Source: Nitrospirae bacterium RIFCSPHIGHO2_01_FULL_66_17 (lineage in GTDB: Bacteria > Nitrospirota > Nitrospiria > 2-01-FULL-66-17). From it: 6,500 nt of DNA. Below the pieces are notes generated by a model. It ran no database searches. It worked only from the letters and a program-made list of their open reading frames with translations, and was not told the DNA's origin. Position numbers and translations under genes: made by a program. Below, one piece after another: positions 1-6,488 of the stretch. The number at the start of each line of letters is the position of its first letter. Position 1 is the first letter of the stretch. The stretch spans positions 208-6,707 of the forward strand of contig MHEO01000020.1 in the NCBI GenBank assembly GCA_001803875.1, given 5' to 3'.

Positions 1-11
1 ATGCGCGCGCC

Positions 12-16
12 GGAGA
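12..16 (+). promoter_or_regulatory. Ribosome binding site of orf1
   Basis: GGAGA lies 7 bases before the GTG at 24. It is the main reason for choosing that GTG, because the reading frame stays open to the left edge of the window and a start further upstream cannot be excluded from frame alone. Confidence 0.6.
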
Positions 17-23
17 CATCATC

Positions 24-398
24 GTGCGGGATGTGAGGATCCTCAGGGGGGTCGGGGTGATCGCGGTGGGGGCGTTCGCGTTCCTGCTGATTCTCTCGGC
101 GCTGTGCCCGCTTCCCGCCGTCGCGATGGACCAGGCGCCGGTGTGGGGCGATCGGGGAGTTCCGGTCGAGTGTCCCTTTCATCCCGGGCGGCCCGCCACG
201 CTCTCCACCGCGATCCAGTTCTCGCTCCAGCACCTCCACGGTCTCCCGGCGGACGGCGCGCCCGCGCCGGATGCGGACGGCGGCGGGAGCGCCGTCGTCC
301 CGCCGCCGAAGGATCCGCCGTTGTCGTTCGCGCCTCTTCGGGTTTCCCATCCCCAGCCGGTCCCGCTGTATCTGCTGTACGTCTCGCTGATCCGCTGA
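24..398 (+). CDS. Small secreted protein of unknown function, first gene of the cus-type operon
   Basis: I do not recognise a family for this 124-residue protein. Residues 1-34 look like a Sec signal peptide: arginines at 2, 5 and 8, a hydrophobic stretch from about 10 to 30, and a likely signal peptidase I site after A32-V33-A34. C28 is not in a lipobox, so a lipoprotein is unlikely. The mature part of about 90 residues is rich in proline and glycine from 78 to 117. It has one cysteine, C50, within CPFHP (C50, H53), then H70 and H72 spaced as HxH, then H109. It ends in a short hydrophobic tail (PLYLLYVSLIR). CPFHP resembles the CPMHP core of the heavy-metal-binding domain found in copper transporters, but the rest of that domain is absent. 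The GTG start has a good ribosome binding site and gives a complete signal peptide. Its place directly before a CusCBA-type pump suggests a periplasmic metal-binding or accessory role, which is inference only. Confidence 0.72.
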   Translation: MRDVRILRGVGVIAVGAFAFLLILSALCPLPAVAMDQAPVWGDRGVPVECPFHPGRPATLSTAIQFSLQHLHGLPADGAPAPDADGGGSAVVPPPKDPPLSFAPLRVSHPQPVPLYLLYVSLIR

Positions 399-421
399 TC
401 CCTCTTCGCCCGGCCGAGTGA

Positions 422-440
422 CGCGGCGGGTTCCGCCGCG
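422..440 (+). repeat. GC-rich hairpin between orf1 and cusC
   Basis: CGCGGCGG at 422-429 and CCGCCGCG at 433-440 form a perfect 8-base stem with the 3-base loop GTT. No T-run follows, so it does not look like a classical intrinsic terminator. It could be an RNA-stabilising or processing structure, or part of the larger fold described for 400-465. Confidence 0.5.
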
Positions 441-459
441 CGTTCGATACAGCGTCGAA

Positions 460-465
460 AGAGGG
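460..465 (+). promoter_or_regulatory. Ribosome binding site of cusC
   Basis: AGAGGG ends 4 bases before the ATG at 470. It supports that start and leaves room for a complete signal peptide. The same bases can pair with 400-406. Confidence 0.55.
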
Positions 466-469
466 TCCC

Positions 470-1729
470 ATGCCTATTGAATCGTGCAGTAGCCTCGTCC
501 GTTGGGCGATGGCGACGTGTCTTGCGATCGGGGTGTTCGGAGCAGGGGCCCCGGCGCGGGCCGACGAATCGTTGGACCGGCTGCTCGCCCTGGCGCTGAC
601 GGACAACCCCGAGATCGCCGCGGCGCGGCAGCGCTGGGAGGCGGCGAAGGCGCAGGAGCCCCAGGCCCGCGCGCTCGACGACCCGGTCGTCAGCGTCACC
701 GAATGGGATATTCCCTCGGACTTGAACCTGGGTGACACCGCCCAAACCTGGTACGGCATCGAACAAGCCGTTCCCTTCCCAGGAAAACTGGCCTTACGGG
801 GGCGTATCGCGAATCTCGAATCGGAGGCCGCGGAACAGGGCTATCTGGCCGCGTCACGCGCGATCCGCGCGCGGGTGAAGACGACCTATGCCCGGCTCCA
901 CCGCGTGCAGCGGGAGATCGCAATTCACCGCGAGCACCAGGCGTTGCTGAACGAACTGATCCACATCGCGCTCGCGCGGTACGCGGTGGGGCAGGCGGCC
1001 CAGCAGGAAAGCCTCAACGCCCAGGTCGAGCTCTCAACGCTGCACGCGAGTCTGTTGACCCTCGAGCAGCAACAGCAGAGCCTGCGCATCGAGATGAACA
1101 CCCTCGCGGGACGCCCCGACGACCCCCTGTTCTTCGGCACGGCGGAGATCGACTATCGGCCGCTGGAGGTCGCCGTGGATGCGCTGGAGGCCCAAGCGTT
1201 GGGGCAACGCCCCGAAATTCGAGCCGGCGAACGCATGGTCGCGCGCGAGGAGGAAGCCGCGGCGCTGGCCCGGCGCGGGTGGTGGCCCGATTTCGCGGCG
1301 GAGGTCTCGTACTGGGACGTGCACGACGGGCCGAATCGTTGGATGCTCGCGGGCAAAATGACGCTTCCCTGGCTGGCCGCCGGGAAATACCGAGCGAAGA
1401 TCGCTGAAGCCGCCGCGGGTCGGACGCGGGCCGCAGCCGAAGTCGAAGCCGTCCGGAACGAGACCGTGTCGCTGGTCCGCGATGCGGTCCTCAAGCTCAA
1501 CACCGCGCAGTCGCTGATCGACCTGTATCGGGGTGGAATCATCGTCCAAGCCGAGCAGGGCCTCGAGTCGGCGCGGATCGCGTACACGACCGGCCGGGCC
1601 GATTTTCTGAATCTCATCGACGCGGAGCGTCGGCTGCGCGACGTGCGTCTCGCGGCCGACATCGCGCTCGCCGATTGGGCCGAGCGACGCGCCGAACTGG
1701 AACGAGTCGTCGGCGGCGATCTCCCATAG
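470..1729 (+). CDS. cusC: TolC-family outer-membrane channel of a Cu/Ag efflux pump (CusC-like)
   Basis: This 419-residue protein is the outer-membrane factor of the tripartite pump. It would form a trimeric channel and periplasmic tunnel. Residues 1-31 are a probable Sec signal peptide with cleavage after A29-R30-A31. Two OEP repeats follow, at about 33-215 and 234-415. They carry matching motifs: G174 to S189 (GQAAQQESLNAQVELS) in the first and G375 to L389 (GRADFLNLIDAERRL) in the second. The QAVPFPGK block at 99-106 and the RPEI...WWPDF block at 248-275 are typical of channels paired with metal pumps. Long, charged, alanine-rich helices fit the coiled-coil tunnel. The protein is somewhat shorter than E. 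coli CusC and shows no lipobox cysteine, so it is probably not lipidated as CusC is. The adaptor gene begins 9 bases after its stop. The family is secure; the name cusC rests on the neighbouring genes. Confidence 0.9.
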   Translation: MPIESCSSLVRWAMATCLAIGVFGAGAPARADESLDRLLALALTDNPEIAAARQRWEAAKAQEPQARALDDPVVSVTEWDIPSDLNLGDTAQTWYGIEQAVPFPGKLALRGRIANLESEAAEQGYLAASRAIRARVKTTYARLHRVQREIAIHREHQALLNELIHIALARYAVGQAAQQESLNAQVELSTLHASLLTLEQQQQSLRIEMNTLAGRPDDPLFFGTAEIDYRPLEVAVDALEAQALGQRPEIRAGERMVAREEEAAALARRGWWPDFAAEVSYWDVHDGPNRWMLAGKMTLPWLAAGKYRAKIAEAAAGRTRAAAEVEAVRNETVSLVRDAVLKLNTAQSLIDLYRGGIIVQAEQGLESARIAYTTGRADFLNLIDAERRLRDVRLAADIALADWAERRAELERVVGGDLP

Positions 1730-1738
1730 AAGGAAAGG
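1730..1738 (+). promoter_or_regulatory. Ribosome binding site of cusB
   Basis: AAGGAAAGG fills the whole gap between the cusC stop and the ATG at 1739. The first AAGGA is 4 bases from that ATG. The second AAGG is 9 bases from another in-frame ATG at 1748, so the true start could be three codons later. Confidence 0.6.
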
Positions 1739-3373
1739 ATGGACAACATGACACACCAACCACCGCGCATCGCATCAACGACCGTTCTCGGTTTGTTCGG
1801 CGGCGTGGTCGTCACCCTCCTCGCGATCGCGGGATGGTGGACCCCGTCCGATCGTCGCATGGCCACGGCCGGCGGCATGGAGGGCTCAGGCGGGATGGCG
1901 AATATGTCCGGTATGCAGGGGATGGACATGTCGGGTGGGAACATGGCCGGCATGAAGGTGGACATGGGCGCGAAGGATCTTGGGCAGGCGTCCGTGACGC
2001 TCTCGCCGACCCGCCGCCAGGCGATCGGCGTCAGGACGGGGGTCGTGGAGCGGCGTCCATTTGAGACGACGATCCGCGCGGTCGGCGCCGTGGCGTACGA
2101 CGAACGGCGCGTAAGGCAGGTCAACCTCCGCGTCGCCGGATGGGTGACGAACCTTGCCGTGAACTACACCGGCCAGTTCGTCCGGGCAGGAGAGCCCTTG
2201 CTGACGATCTACAGCCCCGAGCTGGCGGCCACCCAGGCCGAGTACCGCTTGGCTCGCCGCACGCAGGCGCGGGTCGGCCAGAGCCCCCTGGAACCGATCC
2301 GGAGCGGGGCGGACGCGCAGGTCCAGGCCGCGGCCGAGCGCCTCCGGCGCTTCAATGTGAGCGACGAGCAGATCGAGGCGCTGGAGAACTCGGAGTCTCG
2401 GCCAGAAACCACGCTGGTCGCGCCCATCTCCGGCGTGGTTACGAAGAAGATGGCGCTCCAGGGGGCATACGCCACACCCGAGATGCCGCTCTATGAGATC
2501 GCCGATCTTTCCACGGTGTGGGTGAATGCCCAGGTGTACGAGCGCGAGCTGCCGCTGGTGGCCCTCGGGCAGGAGGCCGAGGTCACGCTGGCAACCTATC
2601 CGAATGAGATCCTCCGCGGTCGGGTGGCGTTCATCGATCCGGTCTTGGCGCCCGAGACGCGGACCACTCGCGTCCGCATGGAACTTCCCAATCCTGATCT
2701 GCGCCTCAAGCCCGGGATGTACGGCGACGTGATCATCCGCGTACGGGCCGCGCCCGTCCTCGCCGTGCCGCGCGAGGCGGTGCTCGATTCGGGGACTCGC
2801 ACCCTGGCGTTCCTCGATCGGGGCGAGGGCCGTTTCGAACCGCGCGAGATCAAGACCGGCCGCACCTTCGACGGCTATACCGAGGTGATCGAGGGGCTAC
2901 AGACCGGCGACAAGGTGGTCACGTCCGGGACCTTTCTCATCGATTCCGAGAGCAAGTTGATGGCCGCGACCAACATGATGGGAGCGCTCGGGATGGGCGG
3001 CGTCCGGATGGAGCAAGCCCAGATGGGCGAGATGGAGATGGGCGCAGCCGATCACCCTTCGACGCAGACGGTCGACGGCCTGACCCTGACGATCGAGACC
3101 CTCCCCGCACCGCCCAAGAAAGGCGAGAACGCGGTCAGGGTCACCGTGCGCGCCAACAACGCACCCGTGACGGATGCCGCGGTCACGGTCGCGTACACCA
3201 TGGCGATGCCAGGGATGGAGGTCGAGACCGTGAAAGCCAGTCACACCAAAGACGGCGTCTATGAGGCCGAAGTGGACCTGTCGATGAGGGGCGCGTGGAC
3301 GATCGACGCGACCGTGACGCGCCCCAACGCCAAGCCGGTCACGGCGCATGTCACCGTGCAGGTGGAGGAATAG
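1739..3373 (+). CDS. cusB: RND efflux periplasmic adaptor (CusB-like) with Met-rich linker and C-terminal FixH/YtkA-like domain
   Basis: This 544-residue membrane fusion protein links pump to channel and, by analogy with CusB, passes metal to the pump. Residues 13-34 form a hydrophobic signal or anchor. Residues 41-77 are a low-complexity linker with ten methionines. The adaptor core follows: a lipoyl-like half near 124-160 ending in IYSPEL, a helical region at about 160-222, the second lipoyl half at 225-257 (APISGVV at 228-234), a beta-barrel at about 258-336, and a membrane-proximal domain at 337-405. Residues 408-434 hold eight more methionines. From about 445 to the end there is an extra beta-rich domain with YTMAMPGM at 486-493 and MRGAW at 516-520, resembling FixH/YtkA. 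There is no CPMHP-type heavy-metal-binding domain, which many related adaptors carry. The protein is well over 100 residues longer than E. coli CusB. Its last codons contain the ribosome binding site of cusA. The ATG at 1748 is an alternative start. Confidence 0.92.
   Translation: MDNMTHQPPRIASTTVLGLFGGVVVTLLAIAGWWTPSDRRMATAGGMEGSGGMANMSGMQGMDMSGGNMAGMKVDMGAKDLGQASVTLSPTRRQAIGVRTGVVERRPFETTIRAVGAVAYDERRVRQVNLRVAGWVTNLAVNYTGQFVRAGEPLLTIYSPELAATQAEYRLARRTQARVGQSPLEPIRSGADAQVQAAAERLRRFNVSDEQIEALENSESRPETTLVAPISGVVTKKMALQGAYATPEMPLYEIADLSTVWVNAQVYERELPLVALGQEAEVTLATYPNEILRGRVAFIDPVLAPETRTTRVRMELPNPDLRLKPGMYGDVIIRVRAAPVLAVPREAVLDSGTRTLAFLDRGEGRFEPREIKTGRTFDGYTEVIEGLQTGDKVVTSGTFLIDSESKLMAATNMMGALGMGGVRMEQAQMGEMEMGAADHPSTQTVDGLTLTIETLPAPPKKGENAVRVTVRANNAPVTDAAVTVAYTMAMPGMEVETVKASHTKDGVYEAEVDLSMRGAWTIDATVTRPNAKPVTAHVTVQVEE
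1859..1969 (+). repeat. Methionine-rich low-complexity linker in the adaptor
   Basis: Codons 41-77 encode ten methionines in a glycine-, serine- and alanine-rich stretch, mostly spaced 2-6 residues apart (M41, 47, 53, 56, 59, 62, 64, 69, 72, 76). Many are written as GM, MxM or MxxM. It lies just after the membrane segment, where E. coli CusB carries its three metal-binding methionines. It is probably a flexible Cu(I)/Ag(I)-binding arm. Confidence 0.7.
2960..3040 (+). other. Second methionine cluster in the adaptor
   Basis: Residues 408-434 contain methionines at 408, 413, 414, 419, 424, 429, 432 and 434. The segment sits between the end of the adaptor core and the extra C-terminal domain. 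It reads as a flexible, possibly metal-binding linker. The binding role is inferred from composition. Confidence 0.6.
3071..3370 (+). other. FixH/YtkA-like C-terminal domain of the adaptor
   Basis: Residues 445-544 have alternating beta-strand character with the pattern AYTMAMPGMEVE, then GVYEAEVDLSMRGAWTIDATV split across 506-526. This resembles small immunoglobulin-like FixH/YtkA domains, which have a conserved MPxM segment and an M-G-W segment. Methionines 488, 490 and 493 and H502 could form a metal site. It may do the work of the missing CusF chaperone. The family match is from memory of the pattern and not from a search. Confidence 0.6.
3364..3369 (+). promoter_or_regulatory. Ribosome binding site of cusA
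   Basis: GGAGGA sits inside the last codons of the adaptor gene, 5 bases before the GTG at 3375. This near-ideal site decides the pump start. The longer in-frame alternative, the ATG at 3348, has no such sequence in front of it. Confidence 0.8.
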
Positions 3374-3374
3374 C

Positions 3375-6300
3375 GTGATCCGGCGGATCATCGCGTGGAG
3401 CGCGAAGAATCCGTTTCTACTCGGACTCGCGGCGATCGGGCTGTCGCTGTGGGGAGCCTGGGCCGTCGCCCATACGCCGGTCGACGCCCTCCCTGATCTC
3501 TCGGATGTCCAGGTCATCATTTACACCACCTGGGAGGGGCGCAGCCCCAACTTGGTCGAAGATCAGATCACGTACCCCCTCGTGACGAGCATGCTCGGCG
3601 CCCCTCACGTGCGATCGGTCCGCGGCGCATCCGACTTCGGCTTCTCCTATGTCTATGTGATCTTCGAGGATGGGACCGATCTGTACTGGGCGCGCAGCCG
3701 CGTTCTCGAATACTTGAGCAAGATCGGCGGGCGGTTGCCCGAGGGGGTGACGCCGATCTTGGGCCCCGACGCGACCGGCGTGGGCTGGGTCTACCAATAC
3801 GCGCTGGTCGATCGCACCGGCCGGCACGACCTGGCCGAACTGCGCTCGTTTCAAGATTGGTTCCTACGTTATCAGCTCCAGTCGGTCCCCGGTGTCGCCG
3901 AGGTTGCGTCGGTCGGCGGCTTTGTCAAGCAGTACCAGATCGCCGTCGACCCCAACAAGCTGCGGGCGTACAACATTCCGCTCTCCCGCGTGATCGAGGC
4001 GGTGCGCATGAGCAACAACGATGTGGGCGGGCGGGCGATCGAGATGGGCGAGCGCGAATACATGGTCCGGGGTCGCGGGTACTTGGAGTCGATTGACGAT
4101 TTGCAGATCGTCCCGTTGGGCACGTCCGCAACCGGCACGCCGATCCTGCTTCGTGATGTGGCGGCGATCGCGCTCGGCCCCGAGATGCGGCGTGGCGTGG
4201 TCGAGCTCAACGGCGAGGGCGAGGTCGTGGGCGGGATCGTGATCATGCGTTACGGCGAGAACGCGCTGGCGGTGATCGACCGCGTGAAAGCCAAGCTCGC
4301 CGATTTGCAGCCGTCTTTCCCAGAAGGGATTGCGGTCGTCCCGACCTACGACCGCTCCGACCTGATCCGCCGCGCGATCGCCACCCTGCGCGAGAAACTG
4401 ATCGAGGTCTCAGTCGTCGTCAGCCTGGTCAGTATCGTCTTCCTGTTTCACTTCCGCTCGGCCCTGGTAGCCATCCTGACACTCCCGCTCGCGCTGCTCC
4501 TCTCATTTATCGCGATGCAGGCGCTGGGGTTGAGTTCGAATATTATGTCGCTGGGCGGCATTGCGATTGCGGTTGGGGCGATGGTCGATGCCGCGATTGT
4601 GATGATCGAGGGTGCACACCAGCGCCTCGAACAAGACCCCGTGGCCGCGCGCGACCCCGTGCGGCGACGCGAGATCATCATCGGCGCGGCCAAGGATTTG
4701 GGGCGGCCCTTGTTCTTCTCGTTGTTGATCATCACGGCGTCCTTCCTCCCGGTGTTCACCCTCGAGGCGCAGGAGGGGCGGCTGTTCAAGCCGCTCGCGT
4801 TCACCAAGACGTTTGCGATGTTCTTCGCGTCGGTCTTGTCGATCACGCTGGTTCCGCTTCTCATGGTGGCCTGGATTCGCGGGCACATCACGCCGGTGGC
4901 GAAAAACCCCGTCAATCGCGCGTTGGTCGCGCTCTATGCGCCGGTGGCTCGGCTGGCGTTGCGACACGGGGCGGTGGTGATCGTCATCGCCCTGCTGTTC
5001 ATCGTAGCGACCGTCCCGGTCTTTCGTTCGCTAGGATCGGAGTTCATGCCCCCGCTCAATGAAGGCACCATCCTGTACATGCCGACCGCGCTCCCCGGCA
5101 TTTCGATCACCAAGGCCACCCAGGTGCTCCAGCAGCAGAACGCCTTGCTCAAGACGATCCCCGAGGTCGAGACCGTGTTCGGCAAAATCGGCCGAGCCGA
5201 AACCGCCACTGATCCGGCTCCGCTGTCGATGACCGAAACCACGATCACGCTCAAGCCCGAGTCGCAGTGGCGGCCCGGGATGACGTGGGACGGCCTCATC
5301 GCCGAGATGGACCGCCTCGTGCGCTTCCCCGGGATGCCCAACATCTGGTGGATGCCGATCCAGACGCGGACCGAGATGCTGGCGACGGGCGTGCGGAGCG
5401 CGGTGGGCGTCAAGATCCTGGGCCGAGATCTGGCCGAGATCGACCGCGTCGGCCAGGCGATCGAAGGGGCGCTGGCCGATCTCCCGGGCACGCGGAGCGC
5501 GTTCGCCGAGCGGGTGACCGGCGGGTATTACCTGGATATCACGGTCGACCGGCGGCAGGCCGCACGGTACAACCTGAGCGTGGTCGAGGTGGAGGACGTG
5601 ATCGAGGCGGCCATCGGCGGCGTCAATGTGACGACCACGGTCGAGGGCCGCGAACGCTATCCGGTGAACGTCCGGTACGCGCGCGCCCTGCGCGAGGACC
5701 CCGAGAGCCTCAAGCGCGTGCTCGTACCCACGCCCGGCGGCGCCACGGTTCCGCTCGCCCAACTCGCGAGCCTCGAGGTCGCCATGGGGCCCTCGATGGT
5801 CCGGGACGAAAATGGCTCGCTTGCGGGGATCGTCTACGTGGACGTGGCAGGGCGCGACCTGGCCGGGTACGTCCAGGCCGCCAAGCAGCGAGTCGCCGAG
5901 CGCGTGAATCTCCCCGCGGGCACGTCGCTGATCTGGGCGGGATCGTACGAGTACCTGCTGCGCGCGCAAGAGCGGATGAAGATCGTGGTGCCGCTCACTC
6001 TGCTGCTGGTCTTCGTCCTGCTGTACCTGAACTTCCGCTCGGTCGCGCAGACACTGATCGTGCTGCTGTCGATCCCCTTCGCCGTTGTCGGCAGCGTGCT
6101 CCTGTTGGGCCTGCTCGGCTACAATCTCAGCATCGCGGTCTGGGTCGGGATCATCGCGCTTGCGGGCGTGGCCGCGGAAACCGGTGTGATCATGATCATC
6201 TACCTCGACGAGGCGTACCACCGCCGCGCGCGCGAAGGACGGCTCTCGACCCGCGGGGAGCTGCGTGACGCCGTGCTCGAAGGGGCGGTGCTGCGCGTCC

Positions 6301-6488
6301 GGCCGGTGGTGATGACCATCTCGGCGATCATCTTCGGGTTGGTGCCGATCATGTGGAGCCACGGGGCGGGCGCCGACGTAATGAAGCGCATCGCCGCGCC
6401 GATGATCGGCGGCATGATCACGTCCACGCTCCTCACGCTCGTCGTGATCCCGGTGATCTACGCGTGGTGGCGGGGACGGTCGCTCTAA
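3375..6488 (+). CDS. cusA: HME-RND inner-membrane pump, Cu(I)/Ag(I) type (CusA-like)
   Basis: This 1037-residue proton-driven pump is close in length to E. coli CusA (1047). Twelve membrane segments are visible: one near 13-33, five from about 343 to 500, one at 532-550 and five from about 870 to 1031, with two large periplasmic loops between. Aligned by eye to E. coli CusA as I remember it, the three metal-site methionines are present as M569 (LYMP), M619 (APLSMTE) and M668 (TEMLATG). The membrane-relay methionines M391, M403, M410, M482, M497 and M1003 are also present. Proton-relay residues D405 and E935 (E. coli D405, E939) are kept. Three positions differ: V978 where E. coli has K984, N751 where it has M755, and G413 where RND pumps usually have Asn. 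These leave activity and proton coupling open to test. The GTG start lies 1 base after the adaptor stop. Only 12 bases follow the stop, so a terminator or further genes are beyond view. Confidence 0.95.
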   Translation: MIRRIIAWSAKNPFLLGLAAIGLSLWGAWAVAHTPVDALPDLSDVQVIIYTTWEGRSPNLVEDQITYPLVTSMLGAPHVRSVRGASDFGFSYVYVIFEDGTDLYWARSRVLEYLSKIGGRLPEGVTPILGPDATGVGWVYQYALVDRTGRHDLAELRSFQDWFLRYQLQSVPGVAEVASVGGFVKQYQIAVDPNKLRAYNIPLSRVIEAVRMSNNDVGGRAIEMGEREYMVRGRGYLESIDDLQIVPLGTSATGTPILLRDVAAIALGPEMRRGVVELNGEGEVVGGIVIMRYGENALAVIDRVKAKLADLQPSFPEGIAVVPTYDRSDLIRRAIATLREKLIEVSVVVSLVSIVFLFHFRSALVAILTLPLALLLSFIAMQALGLSSNIMSLGGIAIAVGAMVDAAIVMIEGAHQRLEQDPVAARDPVRRREIIIGAAKDLGRPLFFSLLIITASFLPVFTLEAQEGRLFKPLAFTKTFAMFFASVLSITLVPLLMVAWIRGHITPVAKNPVNRALVALYAPVARLALRHGAVVIVIALLFIVATVPVFRSLGSEFMPPLNEGTILYMPTALPGISITKATQVLQQQNALLKTIPEVETVFGKIGRAETATDPAPLSMTETTITLKPESQWRPGMTWDGLIAEMDRLVRFPGMPNIWWMPIQTRTEMLATGVRSAVGVKILGRDLAEIDRVGQAIEGALADLPGTRSAFAERVTGGYYLDITVDRRQAARYNLSVVEVEDVIEAAIGGVNVTTTVEGRERYPVNVRYARALREDPESLKRVLVPTPGGATVPLAQLASLEVAMGPSMVRDENGSLAGIVYVDVAGRDLAGYVQAAKQRVAERVNLPAGTSLIWAGSYEYLLRAQERMKIVVPLTLLLVFVLLYLNFRSVAQTLIVLLSIPFAVVGSVLLLGLLGYNLSIAVWVGIIALAGVAAETGVIMIIYLDEAYHRRAREGRLSTRGELRDAVLEGAVLRVRPVVMTISAIIFGLVPIMWSHGAGADVMKRIAAPMIGGMITSTLLTLVVIPVIYAWWRGRSL
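3376..3390 (+). promoter_or_regulatory. Hairpin over the cusA start codon
   Basis: TGATCC at 3376-3381 and GGATCA at 3385-3390 are perfect reverse complements around the loop GGC. The stem takes in two bases of the GTG start. It could slow independent initiation, so that ribosomes finishing the adaptor gene 2 bases upstream are needed to open it. The inverted repeat is seen; the role is inferred, and a 6-base stem can occur by chance. Confidence 0.3.

Larger units (their letters stand above)
400..465 (+). promoter_or_regulatory. Possible RNA fold hiding the cusC ribosome binding site
   Basis: CCCTCTT at 400-406 is the exact reverse complement of AAGAGGG at 459-465, which contains the Shine-Dalgarno of the next gene. 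Between them lie a GC hairpin (422-440) and a weaker stem, TTCGA 443-447 with TCGAA 455-459, which shares base 459 with the outer stem. The left arm starts 2 bases after the orf1 stop, where a terminating ribosome would cover it. This would suit translational coupling. The pairing is seen in the sequence; the function is inferred. Confidence 0.35.

Noticed and set aside
1..36. Open frame from base 1 to TGA at 34-36, either an 11-codon mini-ORF or the tail of an upstream gene overlapping orf1.
   Set aside because: Too short to judge, and no upstream sequence is available.
34..45. Perfect 12-base palindrome TGAGGATCCTCA just after the orf1 start.
   Set aside because: It lies inside the coding sequence, and one or two palindromes of this length are expected by chance in 6.5 kb. 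There is no second copy or promoter to make it an operator.
43..766. Minus-strand open frames of about 200 codons opposite orf1 and the start of cusC.
   Set aside because: Low-complexity Arg/Ala/Ser/Pro translation with no recognisable motif, opposite a gene with a good signal peptide and start site.
3348..3374. Longer cusA start at ATG 3348, overlapping the adaptor gene.
   Set aside because: No ribosome binding site precedes it, and the added residues (MSPCRWRNS) do not look like a pump N-terminus. The GTG at 3375 has a strong GGAGGA.
5031..6362. Long minus-strand open frame (443 codons) opposite cusA, and a 333-codon plus-strand frame at 5267-6268.
   Set aside because: Both overlap the clear pump gene and have the Arg-, His- or Pro-rich makeup typical of shadow frames in GC-rich DNA. 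I see no family motif in either.
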